From the IMG/VR virus record IMGVR_UViG_3300042522_001134, positions 1-21,743 of that record: 21,743 nucleotides of DNA; one strand, 5' to 3'. How positions within the stretch are numbered: position 1 is the stretch's first letter; every line of letters starts with the position of its first letter. Shown in pieces: positions 12,414-19,836 of this stretch. This stretch comes from a virus. The translations under genes and the position numbers were made by a program. Under the pieces are notes generated by a model that had not been told where the DNA came from, made no database searches, and was given only the letters and a program-made list of their open reading frames with translations.

Positions 12414-12576
12414 GGTCCCAGCCCATGCCTTCGAGGTACATCATTGCGATGTAGTGGTCCTCGGCGTAACGGCAGACGCTGTTTAGGCAGGCCCGGTAGT
12501 AGAGTTCGCCGCGTTCGTTTTCCAGCTGATCCAGGCTGTAGCCGTTACCGAAGTCAGTGGTGTTGACGACGCTCAT
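12394..12576 (-). CDS. Unknown small protein, 60 residues
   Basis: The gene starts at ATG 12576, which shares ATGA with the stop of the gene upstream. It reads MSVVNTTDFGNGYSLDQLEN, then ERGELYYRACLNSVCRYAED and HYIAMMYLEGMGWDPKADLH. It is mostly helical with two Cys residues and no membrane segment. Its last 20 bp overlap the convergent HNH gene. The tight junction upstream supports it as a real gene. No family is recognised. Confidence 0.65.
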   Translation of the reverse strand: MSVVNTTDFGNGYSLDQLENERGELYYRACLNSVCRYAEDHYIAMMYLEGMGWDPKADLH

Positions 12577-12827
12577 TTGTTGTGGCGGCCGACGGTCATT
12601 TCAATCTGGCGCACTCTGTTTTCGAGATCACTAAGCCTTTCTTTAGAGTCGTTTTTCAGTTCTTGAATATCGGATGCAACCGTGTTTACGGATTGATCCA
12701 GCTTGGCTACTTGAATAAAAAGACCGCCCAGCCCCACCACTGCGGTGGCGAGTAAAGCAGGGACAGCCTGATTAAAAGGGTTAGGTGGTTCGGGCGCGGC
12801 GGCCTGTATTTCCTCGTGTCTTTCCAT
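12573..12827 (-). CDS. Membrane protein with coiled coil, 84 residues (holin- or spanin-like)
   Basis: After a short polar N-terminus, residues about 22-44 form one transmembrane segment (VPALLATAVVGLGGLFIQVA). Residues about 45-80 form a heptad-like coiled coil (DQSVNTVASDIQELKNDSKE, then RLSDLENRVRQIEM). The small single-helix and coiled-coil layout is common among phage lysis membrane proteins and resembles holin- or spanin-like proteins, but no specific family motif is visible. It sits in the lysis region, upstream of the holin-like and endolysin genes. A run of A and GG about 20 bp before the ATG is a poor Shine-Dalgarno sequence. Confidence 0.72.
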   Translation of the reverse strand: MERHEEIQAAAPEPPNPFNQAVPALLATAVVGLGGLFIQVAKLDQSVNTVASDIQELKNDSKERLSDLENRVRQIEMTVGRHNK

Positions 12828-12858
12828 TGCGAGGCATACTGCCGACCTTTTTTATAGG

Positions 12859-12996
12859 TTAGCGTCCTTGACCGCGCAGGGGTTTCTTACCCTTACGGCG
12901 AGGGCGTGAGTGTTGTCCCATGCCCTGGGAAGTTGTTTTGGGGCGGCCGGTTTTGTGCTCAACACGCCCCAGTGCCGTTTTGCTTTTTACAGCCAT
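12859..12996 (-). CDS. Small basic protein, 45 residues
   Basis: ATG 12996 overlaps the TGA of the membrane peptide upstream (TGATG). It reads MAVKSKTALGRVEHKTGRPK, then TTSQGMGQHSRPRRKGKKPL and RGQGR. It is very basic (about a third Lys, Arg or His) with Gly and Gln and looks disordered, ready to bind nucleic acid. I recall near-identical short proteins with the pattern KTGRPKxTSQGxGQHSRPRRKGKK in several phages, which argues it is a conserved phage gene. Function unknown. Confidence 0.78.
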   Translation of the reverse strand: MAVKSKTALGRVEHKTGRPKTTSQGMGQHSRPRRKGKKPLRGQGR

Positions 12997-13082
12997 CAAT
13001 CATCATCGCGTGGGTTGATTGCCAACAAGCTAAAGCCCATCAGCATCAGAAAACTAAGGCTCAGGAAGGCTGCGGTGGCCAT
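12996..13082 (-). CDS. Tiny membrane peptide, 28 residues
   Basis: ATG 13082 opens inside the end of the preceding gene (22 bp overlap). The peptide, MATAAFLSLSFLMLMGFSLL then AINPRDDD, is one hydrophobic helix with an acidic tail. Its stop shares TGATG with the basic-protein gene after it. The consistent overlaps on both sides favour a real gene. The length makes it less certain. A role in lysis or membrane targeting would fit, but nothing proves it. Confidence 0.55.
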   Translation of the reverse strand: MATAAFLSLSFLMLMGFSLLAINPRDDD

Positions 13083-13516
13083 TCAATCGTCCAGGGGAAA
13101 CCTTGCTGTTGTGGCACCATCCGCAGGGTTTCGCGGTACAACTGCCAAGCGCCTCGGCCATCTGGATCCAAGGGGCTATCGATTAGCTGGGTCCAGTCGC
13201 AGGCAGCAAGCCGACTGTTGCGCTCAGTCCGAACAACGTCACCTTGGGCGGCGTCCATTGCTGCTTTTTGGTCAGCGTCGGGAGTGACGGCGATGTAATG
13301 GGTGAACCACTGCCCATTGACTTCCACCACACCATCGCGCTGGGCGTATTGGTAAGGAGGGATCAACGTGGGCTGGGGGCCTTCCAGTACTGGGTCATAA
13401 CCGAAGTCTTCGATTACATCCGGTGTGAGCGGTTGCGGGAAACTGGTGTTGGGATTCTCAGCCCGAAACTGAGAGTCAGTGACGACGGCGCCAGTGGCGC
13501 GATTGCGGAGTTCCAT
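13061..13516 (-). CDS. Tail fibre assembly-like protein, 151 residues
   Basis: The protein begins MELRNRATGAVVTDSQFRAE and contains the layout of phage tail fibre assembly or chaperone proteins: an N-terminal beta part with a VNGQWFTHYIAV strand, then a helix (DQKAAMDAAQGDVVRTERNS) and the C-terminal RLAACDWTQLIDSPLDPDGR, WQLYRETLRMV and GFPWTIEWP. This last pattern, xxLxxxDWTQLxDxPL...YRxxLR...FPW, is common in such proteins. It follows the two large fibre genes in transcription order, which suits a fibre assembly helper. The ATG lies four bases after the preceding stop. The family is inferred from pattern. Confidence 0.75.
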   Translation of the reverse strand: MELRNRATGAVVTDSQFRAENPNTSFPQPLTPDVIEDFGYDPVLEGPQPTLIPPYQYAQRDGVVEVNGQWFTHYIAVTPDADQKAAMDAAQGDVVRTERNSRLAACDWTQLIDSPLDPDGRGAWQLYRETLRMVPQQQGFPWTIEWPPQPS

Positions 13517-13520
13517 GGCT

Positions 13521-15377
13521 CTAGGCTATCGCCAAATAAATGTATGTACCACCTGAAGCGTTGATGGCGACAGGGGCGGTGGAGCTGATTTGGAAGCCTG
13601 AGCTAAGGGGGTCGATGTAGTCAGTGTTGGTTACTTCTGCTGCGGCGGAGTTCAATAAGAGATATGGATCATTGCCACTGATGATGCCGCGTGCAGTGTC
13701 CCAGACGTACCAGTCACCCGTGCTGTCGGTGCGCTTAATGAGGACGAAGCGGGCTCCGTTGGTGAAGCCGCAGTCAACGTTGAGCGTGGTGCCAGTGCCG
13801 GTGTAAGATCCGGTTTTGCTAATTCCTGGACAGCTAGCGAAGAGATATGCTATGTAAGTATTGCTTCCGGTGTTAATAAGACTATTGACGATGAAATTTG
13901 AGCTATTTCGACCTGAGGCCGGGAAAAGATTGTTTGCAAAAGGAGGAGCACCGTCACCGTTAAGATCTAAGTTTGCAGATGTATTAGTAAATGCTGCACT
14001 CCAAACCCGCCAGGATCCGCTATTGTTTCTGCTTTTAACGATGATAAGTTCAGGAGTAACACTCAGATTGTGGGGAATAGCAAGGTTGCTTGTTCCATCT
14101 CCCGTATAAGCCACCACGTCGAAGAAGCCGGGGGCGCGGCGGAAGTAATAATCAAGCTGCAATCTACTTGAAGCATTTGCCCGGCTTCCGGTAGTCAGTT
14201 GGAGTCCATCGTTTGTAAAAAGCAACGGCGCACTGTTGCCGCTACTTTCTGCGTCGATGGAATTAGAATTTAGGTACGTAAGAGGAGAGCGTAGTTTGTC
14301 ATAAAAAAGATTTGAGGAAACAGAGAGGCGTGTTGGTTCGGCATTTATTAGCGTGTCAGGGGCAAATCCAACTCCAGTCACAAAACCAGTGGTTCCAGTT
14401 CCTGTTCTCGTCAGCGCCTTAAACACCTTTGTTGCATCCGTAGGCGTCTTCATCGGCCCGCGACGAATTGCGATGTAGATGTAGTCACTTCCTGAAGCGT
14501 TGTATCCAGTATTTGTCGTATTTAATTGAAAACCGGTTGCGGTTGGCGTGACAAAGGTTCCCGTACTTTCTGCGTTTGTTAGGTTTGGATTAAGTTCAGC
14601 GTCAGTGCCACCAACAACGAAGCCGCGAAGGTTGTCGATCAGATTCCAGTCGGCAACTGCATCAACGCGCTTGATCAATAACCACTGTGGTTCCCAGCCC
14701 AGTGTCACCGTTGGTCCGCTTGCGCTGCCATTGCCGGTATAGGCTCCGCAACTGATCACATTGTCATTGCCGCTATCGCCAAATCCGCCGGCATCGTGCG
14801 CAAAGAGGTAGGCGACAAATGTATCTCCATTGGAATTTCCGTCGGCTGCATCTCCCAAAGTGAATTGTGTTGCAGTTGGAGTCGTATTATTCCACCTATT
14901 TATAAGAAGTGCAGCTGCTGCGGTTGTATTAAGCTTAAATGCCGCTGTGGGGCCAAATCCTCTATGGTAAACCTGCCAATCAGAAGTTGCAGTTACCTTT
15001 TTAATCAGAATGCAACCAGGGACAGAACCAAGATTGTGCGCAACGGTGCGTGTAGTCCCCGTGCCCGTATAGGTCACCACATCAAAGAATTTAGCGGCCT
15101 TGCGAAAGGTCCAAGAGGCGTAGGTAGCTGCATTCTCATTTGTGCCATTATCTGAACTATTTAGTGTAAATCCTGAGCTTGAGAACGAAACACCATTGGG
15201 GGTTTGATTGATACTTGCATCAGTCGCTTGTGATTGCAATAGTTGATTAGCTCCGCGTGCCGTGTCTGTTAAGGAATGAAAGTAAGCTGCAGAGCGTGAT
15301 TTAATCCAAACCAATCCACCTTTTCCGCTCAGATCAATCCCGTTTGTAATAGTCTGTGTGCTGCCATTGCCTGTATA
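13521..15377 (-). repeat. Six protein repeats of 100-111 codons in the fibre gene
   Basis: The YTGxGT-type repeat starts are at residues 33, 135, 245, 356, 456 and 557, giving spacings of 102, 110, 111, 100 and 101 codons. The repeats are divergent at both DNA and protein level, and the fourth has an Arg in place of the leading Tyr. The pattern indicates old duplications in a modular receptor-binding protein. Confidence 0.7.
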
Positions 15378-15473
15378 AAGCCAAGTGCTAAATACGTCTT
15401 CAATGTAGTTTTTATCGACTGCTGCTCCAGCTCCAGAGGAGCCCATCAGTAGTTGCAGTGTTTTGGGATCCAT
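13521..15473 (-). CDS. Large tail fibre-like protein of six tandem ~105-residue repeats
   Basis: The 650-residue protein, probably a receptor-binding tail fibre or spike component, is built from about six repeats. Each starts with a YTGxGT/S or RTGTGT motif at residues 33, 135, 245, 356, 456 and 557, and continues with a hydrophobic strand and a short LIKR/WIKS segment followed by Trp. Repeats end with strands such as YIYIAIRRGP or TYIAYLFA. This is a beta-rich, laminin-G or jelly-roll-like arrangement, not an enzyme. A perfect AGGAG (15485-15481 on the minus strand) lies 7 bases before the ATG and confirms the start. It is next in transcription to the 868-residue fibre. I recall such repeats in DUF7483-type cyanophage proteins. 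Confidence 0.78.
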   Translation of the reverse strand: MDPKTLQLLMGSSGAGAAVDKNYIEDVFSTWLYTGNGSTQTITNGIDLSGKGGLVWIKSRSAAYFHSLTDTARGANQLLQSQATDASINQTPNGVSFSSSGFTLNSSDNGTNENAATYASWTFRKAAKFFDVVTYTGTGTTRTVAHNLGSVPGCILIKKVTATSDWQVYHRGFGPTAAFKLNTTAAAALLINRWNNTTPTATQFTLGDAADGNSNGDTFVAYLFAHDAGGFGDSGNDNVISCGAYTGNGSASGPTVTLGWEPQWLLIKRVDAVADWNLIDNLRGFVVGGTDAELNPNLTNAESTGTFVTPTATGFQLNTTNTGYNASGSDYIYIAIRRGPMKTPTDATKVFKALTRTGTGTTGFVTGVGFAPDTLINAEPTRLSVSSNLFYDKLRSPLTYLNSNSIDAESSGNSAPLLFTNDGLQLTTGSRANASSRLQLDYYFRRAPGFFDVVAYTGDGTSNLAIPHNLSVTPELIIVKSRNNSGSWRVWSAAFTNTSANLDLNGDGAPPFANNLFPASGRNSSNFIVNSLINTGSNTYIAYLFASCPGISKTGSYTGTGTTLNVDCGFTNGARFVLIKRTDSTGDWYVWDTARGIISGNDPYLLLNSAAAEVTNTDYIDPLSSGFQISSTAPVAINASGGTYIYLAIA

Positions 15474-15486
15474 CAGTTATCTCCTA

Positions 15487-18093
15487 TCAGTTGGTGTAGT
15501 TCAGAAGGGAAGAACCGCGCCAGCGGGTGCCGCCATCGTCAGTGACAAACATAAATAAGTGCGTCTTGCCGGCAGTCAATGTTGGTGCAACGCCTCCTGG
15601 CCATTCAACACCGCTAAACCACGTCACTGCGCCACTGGTTTGAGTCAGTTCAAGTGTAAAGGCATAGGCCCGGCTGGCTGGAACATTGCTGACCGTGAAG
15701 GTAGAGGCGCCATTGATCGTCTTGATGAAGTAGTTACCCGTGGAGCAATCAATGTCCAGCGCCGAGACCGTAACGACTGTTTGCGCGTAAGTGCCAGCCA
15801 GGTCCAGATCGGTATTTGTGGCGACGCTGGTTTGACCGACTGCAAGTGTGCCGCTGGAAGCAAGGCCGCTTGTGGCGATTGTTCCAGAAGTAGAAACGGC
15901 AGTGGAGCCACCGATCGTGCCGCTTGTGATTGCGCCGCCGCTGACCTTACCTGCGGTCGAGATTGTGGCGAGTTTACTGTCGGCAATAGCAGCAGAGGCG
16001 TTGATGTCGGCGTCAACGATTACGCCACTTGCGATGGCAGTAACACCAGCATTGCTGATGGTGATGTCGCCAGTTACGGCTGTGCTGGTCGCCACGTTGC
16101 TGGCGTTACCGATCAGGATATTACCGCTGGTAAGGGCTGCCAGTTTGCTGTAATCAATCGCAGCCGAGGCATTGATATCGGCGTTGACGATGACGCCACT
16201 GGAAATGGCAGTAACGCCTGCGTTGCTAATGGTGATATCACCCGTAATGGATGTGCTGGTGGGAACGTTGCTGGCGTTGCCTAGAACAATGTTGCCACTT
16301 GTTAGAGCCGCAAGTTTGCTGTAATCAATCGCTGCGCCGGCGTTAATATCGGCATTAACAATCGTGCCATCAGCAATCAACGCGCTGGTAACGGTTCCAG
16401 TGTCACCGCTGGTGATGACCGTGCCGGAGACATTTGGCAGGTTAATTACGTTATCTGCTGTGGGATCAACAACACCAAGCGTGGTCTCGAAAGCGTTGTC
16501 GGTGGCGCCTTCAAACACCAAACTGCCGGCTGAGCCAATTAGCAGTTGACCCGTCAGTGTGCTGCCTGCTGCTTGCAGTGCTTCTGAAGCGACTTCAGCA
16601 ATCGCGGCCTGTACGTTACTGGCTGCAATAGTTCCAGTCGGTGAAAACGAAATGTTGACAGCGCTTTGACTAGTGAAGGTCTGCGATACGTCAATAAGGA
16701 TGTAGTTCGTGCCGTTCGACAGCAGAATGTCGGGCGGTTGCAATGTGACTGTGGGTGCTGGCGAAGTACCAGTGCCGCCGTTGTTCACCACGACGTAATA
16801 CCGGCTGTTGCCGCCTGCCGCTGCCGGAAGGGCGCTGCCATTAACGAAGCCAGCAGCGGATCCTTCGGAGGTAACAGAACTCAGTGTGTTAGTAGCAGCG
16901 TCATAAGTACCAGCGAAGACGATTTCACCGGCACTGATACCAACCGGCTGGTAAACATTGCCATCCCACAGCGATAGATCGCGGGAGAGCGGGTTAAAGA
17001 AGAATTGGCCGATGCTATCCGCTGAAGGGATTGTGCTACCAATCTTTGTGATTGCAAAGTTGGCCAGCTTCACGCCGGTAACTGCGTTGCCACCAATCCG
17101 ATCGATATCGAGGGTGCCAGTGGTGATCTTGGCGGCCGACAGGTTGGGGATATCTGCTTCAACAAGTGATGCAGCGCCAGTGATGTGGCCTTCGGTGTCA
17201 AAACTGAGCTTGACGCCAGAACCAGCACCAATCGCGTTGGTGTGATTGAGTGTGCCGCTACCGTTTACACCTAAACCGGATCCGGGCTTGATAATGCCGT
17301 TTGTTGATGCAGTGGCGATTGGTACGTCACTGGCACTGATAACACGGCCAGAAGTGACAAGACCTTTGGAGTTGTACTGAACAATGTGAAAGTTACTAGC
17401 TTCCGCCGTAACCGTATTGTTGATGGTGATTGTGTCACCGGACAGGGTTAGGCCATTGCCGTTAACAATGACGGCGCCTTTGGTCGTCGTAGTAGCAGTC
17501 GGAAGGTCGGCACCAACAATCGGGCGATAACCAACAGTGCCAGCCGAAGCGGTTGGGCCAGCGAGAAACTCAGCGGCGGCCGTGGTGTTATCAAGTGTGG
17601 CGCTGATCGTTACTTGGTCGCCGACTGTGGTGGCAACAATGTTGATGACACCTGCGGTGCTACCGAGTACAGCGTTTACGCCGCCCGCTGCTTTGATGCT
17701 TACCCAGGTGCTGCCGTCCCAGCAGTAAATCTTGCTGTCGTCAGTATCGAGCGCCAGTTGACCGACAAAAGCGCCGCTAGCTGGAAGCGTGGTTACAAGG
17801 TCAACGCTCGATTCGTCGGCAAGCTTGGCGGCAGTAACTGCATCATTTGCCAGCTGGCTTGCCGTAATGCTGGCATTCGTGAGCGAGCCACCGGGAATTG
17901 TATTGGCACCAAAAACAATCTTGGCGCTTGGGATGGTCGCATCAGCAATCAGCGTCGTGGCATTACCGACCAGATCGGTAACCGTGATCTTTTTCGTCTC
18001 GCTGGCGCTGGTGTCCGCAATGGGCAAAAAGTCGCCGGCCGCAAGATTGGCACCCGCAAGCGTGGCTAGTTCGCTGATCCTTAGGTCGGCCAT
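15487..18093 (-). CDS. Large Ser/Thr/Ala-rich tail fibre protein, 868 residues
   Basis: This protein is likely the main tail fibre. The N-terminus, MADLRISELATLAGANLAAG, resembles the attachment segment of cyanophage fibres as I remember them. The body is a long beta-rich shaft with repeated ASQLANDAVTAAKLADES-like and GDITISNAGVTAIxS motifs, very rich in Ala, Ser, Thr, Gly and Asn. The C-terminus includes a knob-like region (TGNYFIKTINGASTFTVSNV, then SGAVTWFSGVEWPGGVAPTL, ending RWRGSSLLN). A good Shine-Dalgarno AAAGGAAG (18108-18101 on the minus strand) lies eight bases before the ATG. Two 57-codon repeats lie at residues 576-689. No enzymatic motif is visible. Confidence 0.82.
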   Translation of the reverse strand: MADLRISELATLAGANLAAGDFLPIADTSASETKKITVTDLVGNATTLIADATIPSAKIVFGANTIPGGSLTNASITASQLANDAVTAAKLADESSVDLVTTLPASGAFVGQLALDTDDSKIYCWDGSTWVSIKAAGGVNAVLGSTAGVINIVATTVGDQVTISATLDNTTAAAEFLAGPTASAGTVGYRPIVGADLPTATTTTKGAVIVNGNGLTLSGDTITINNTVTAEASNFHIVQYNSKGLVTSGRVISASDVPIATASTNGIIKPGSGLGVNGSGTLNHTNAIGAGSGVKLSFDTEGHITGAASLVEADIPNLSAAKITTGTLDIDRIGGNAVTGVKLANFAITKIGSTIPSADSIGQFFFNPLSRDLSLWDGNVYQPVGISAGEIVFAGTYDAATNTLSSVTSEGSAAGFVNGSALPAAAGGNSRYYVVVNNGGTGTSPAPTVTLQPPDILLSNGTNYILIDVSQTFTSQSAVNISFSPTGTIAASNVQAAIAEVASEALQAAGSTLTGQLLIGSAGSLVFEGATDNAFETTLGVVDPTADNVINLPNVSGTVITSGDTGTVTSALIADGTIVNADINAGAAIDYSKLAALTSGNIVLGNASNVPTSTSITGDITISNAGVTAISSGVIVNADINASAAIDYSKLAALTSGNILIGNASNVATSTAVTGDITISNAGVTAIASGVIVDADINASAAIADSKLATISTAGKVSGGAITSGTIGGSTAVSTSGTIATSGLASSGTLAVGQTSVATNTDLDLAGTYAQTVVTVSALDIDCSTGNYFIKTINGASTFTVSNVPASRAYAFTLELTQTSGAVTWFSGVEWPGGVAPTLTAGKTHLFMFVTDDGGTRWRGSSLLNYTN
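16027..16368 (-). repeat. Two tandem 171 bp repeats, plus a partial third, in the fibre shaft
   Basis: Two consecutive 171 bp units (16368-16198 and 16197-16027) each encode 57 residues beginning VNADINAsAAIDYSKLAALT and ending GDITISNAGVTAI. A shorter third copy (VDADINASAAIADSKLAT) follows down to about 15958. The units differ mostly at synonymous positions, which points to an old duplication under protein-level selection. Such repeats allow fibre length change by recombination. Confidence 0.8.
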
Positions 18094-18140
18094 CGCGGGG
18101 CTTCCTTTTAGCGCTTACAGTTACAACGAGTCTAAGGCTC

Positions 18141-19037
18141 CTACTCCGGCTCTTCCAGTAGGACAAAGGCCGCGCCATCCTGCTCCAGCTTGATCTTGCC
18201 GGTGTCCTCCTGCAGCAGGCGGTTGGGAACCTGAGTTGAAGCCCGTAACTTGATCGGGCCAGTTGAAATAAAGTCGATAACGGCGGTGATGACCTGATCA
18301 GCAGCAAAACTGACGGCCGAAGCCGTAATAATGCCGTTCAAATCCCAGTAAACAGAATCGTTAATTTGAGCCGCTTCAAATGAACCCGCAAACGCGGGGG
18401 TATCCGGCGCCTTGATGTAAAAACGTCCGTGGAATGTAGAACCAACCTCTGTACGCAGTACCAGCTGCATCAGATAGTTGACGGGTTCTTCGTGGCGGTT
18501 GTTCGTGTAATCCCAGCGTGCGGTTAGCCTGCCGCTCCCGCTAATAAGACTGCTGTACTGCTGGCGGTATTCATCGCTCAGCGTCGTGATGTCAACTGTT
18601 TCGCGGTTTGTATTCAGTTCGTACTCAATGATGTCGCCAAGCACGCGTGATTCACGGTCTCGGATAATCACATTGATTGGGATATTTCGATTGATAGCAA
18701 CCAATGGCACGCGGCCTTGTGTACCGCCATCTAGGCTTGCTGCGAAGCTGGTATAAAGACGGACTCCGCCAAGCTCGTCAACAAAGATGTACCAAGCGCC
18801 GCTGGAATGGAGGGAATTATTTGCCCAACCGCTCGGATCAATAAAATCAAGATTTGTGCCGTCTGTCGTGGTGATCTCGATGAAATCACCTGTAACCAGA
18901 AAGCCTTCTTGAAAGTCAAAACTAAAACGGTCTTGACTGGCGTTTACATCACTTGGGTTTATGGTGCTTTGCTTGGCACCTTCAAGAGCTGTGCGGGTTA
19001 GCTCGATGTTGCCGATCAGGCCAAGATAAATGCCCAT
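18141..19037 (-). CDS. Tail structural protein with tail-tube-like C-terminus, 298 residues
   Basis: ATG 19037 shares its A with the TAA of the gene upstream (TAATG). It begins MGIYLGLIGNIELTRTALEG. The N-terminal half (residues about 1-150) is a beta-rich region of aspartate and glycine turns. The C-terminal part (LTARWDYTNNRHEEPVNYLM, then QLVLRTEVGSTFHGRFYIKA, and WDLNGIITASAVSFAADQVI) is organised like a tail tube or baseplate beta-sandwich ending in an ITAVIDFISTGPI strand. A similar ending, NAWITSVSYGANVGEVSSAQ, closes the 141-residue protein before it, so both may share a fold. An exact assignment is not possible from sequence alone. Confidence 0.68.
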   Translation of the reverse strand: MGIYLGLIGNIELTRTALEGAKQSTINPSDVNASQDRFSFDFQEGFLVTGDFIEITTTDGTNLDFIDPSGWANNSLHSSGAWYIFVDELGGVRLYTSFAASLDGGTQGRVPLVAINRNIPINVIIRDRESRVLGDIIEYELNTNRETVDITTLSDEYRQQYSSLISGSGRLTARWDYTNNRHEEPVNYLMQLVLRTEVGSTFHGRFYIKAPDTPAFAGSFEAAQINDSVYWDLNGIITASAVSFAADQVITAVIDFISTGPIKLRASTQVPNRLLQEDTGKIKLEQDGAAFVLLEEPE

Positions 19038-19462
19038 TAGATCGTCACCGCAGTGAGTGCTCCAGTGGCTTGGAAGCTGATCTGGGCGCTGCTGACTTCA
19101 CCGACATTGGCGCCATACGACACGCTAGTAATCCAAGCATTCAACGAAACATCGTTTGCAGCGTTGCCTTGAACAAAACGCAGCGTAATAGTTACCGTAT
19201 CGGTATCAGAAACACTGCCGACTTTAAGGATATTTTTCAGTGCTGTGGCGGCATCGTTGCGGCCTGATGCTTCGCTGTAATACAGCAGTGTGGCGCTACC
19301 GCTAAATTCTTGGACGCCCGGCACATAAGTGCGCTGGGTATCGCCGAGGCTGGTGGTTTCCAGCGCTTCGAGGTTGCCGGTTAGGGTCCAGCTGGTGACC
19401 TTAATTTGCTCGGAACCGTCGATCAGCAGGCGGCCGTCGCGTCCGGTATATGCTTTCTGCAT
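19037..19462 (-). CDS. Tail-tube-like structural protein, 141 residues
   Basis: The protein begins MQKAYTGRDGRLLIDGSEQI and has the layout of phage tail tube or tail terminator proteins: a strand-rich VTSWTLTGNLEALETTSLGD hairpin, a VPGVQEFSGSATLLYY strand, and a final WITSVSYGANVGEVSSAQIS sheet. In a siphophage this fold would form rings in the tail. Its position downstream of the tail tip protein is unusual for the main tube gene, so it may be a decoration or baseplate relative of it. Both junctions are one-base overlaps (TGATG upstream, TAATG downstream). Confidence 0.72.
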   Translation of the reverse strand: MQKAYTGRDGRLLIDGSEQIKVTSWTLTGNLEALETTSLGDTQRTYVPGVQEFSGSATLLYYSEASGRNDAATALKNILKVGSVSDTDTVTITLRFVQGNAANDVSLNAWITSVSYGANVGEVSSAQISFQATGALTAVTI

Positions 19463-19836
19463 CAGATCACAGCCACCAAACTTACTGTAACGCTACTGCG
19501 ACCGGGCCGAACTGCCTGTATTACAGGAGCGGAGTCGTAGCGCCAGCGTGCCGTAGGTGGTGCGTCAATTGTCGCTGCTGATCCAGTCCAACCGGCGCGT
19601 ACATCACTCGGCAAAGTAAACGTACGGAAGGTTCCGAGTTGGGCGTCGTAGTCAGCAGCAAACAGCTGGGCGTTGGCGTCGGTGATGTTGTCGTAGCTGA
19701 GGCTCAGTGTGGCGTTGGTGCGGCGGTTGCCGTAGAGGATGCGAACCTCAGCGCCGGATTGGGCGTTAAAGCGTTTGATCGGAAAGTCGCCTGCGTTGAA
19801 CTCGCGGCCGGTTGGTTTCAAGGTCGGGAACGCCAT
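19462..19836 (-). CDS. Minor tail protein, 124 residues
   Basis: ATG 19836 shares TGATG with the stop of the tail tip gene; a GTG at 19839 in the same frame is the weaker choice. The protein reads MAFPTLKPTGREFNAGDFPI, then KRFNAQSGAEVRILYGNRRT and ATLSLSYDNITDANAQLFAA. The YGNRRTNATLSLSY turn and the DYDAQLGTFRTFTLP strand resemble a minor tail protein family from tail-tip regions of siphophages and cyanophages, which I recall but cannot name precisely. It is in a conserved type of place directly after a J-like gene. Confidence 0.7.
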   Translation of the reverse strand: MAFPTLKPTGREFNAGDFPIKRFNAQSGAEVRILYGNRRTNATLSLSYDNITDANAQLFAADYDAQLGTFRTFTLPSDVRAGWTGSAATIDAPPTARWRYDSAPVIQAVRPGRSSVTVSLVAVI

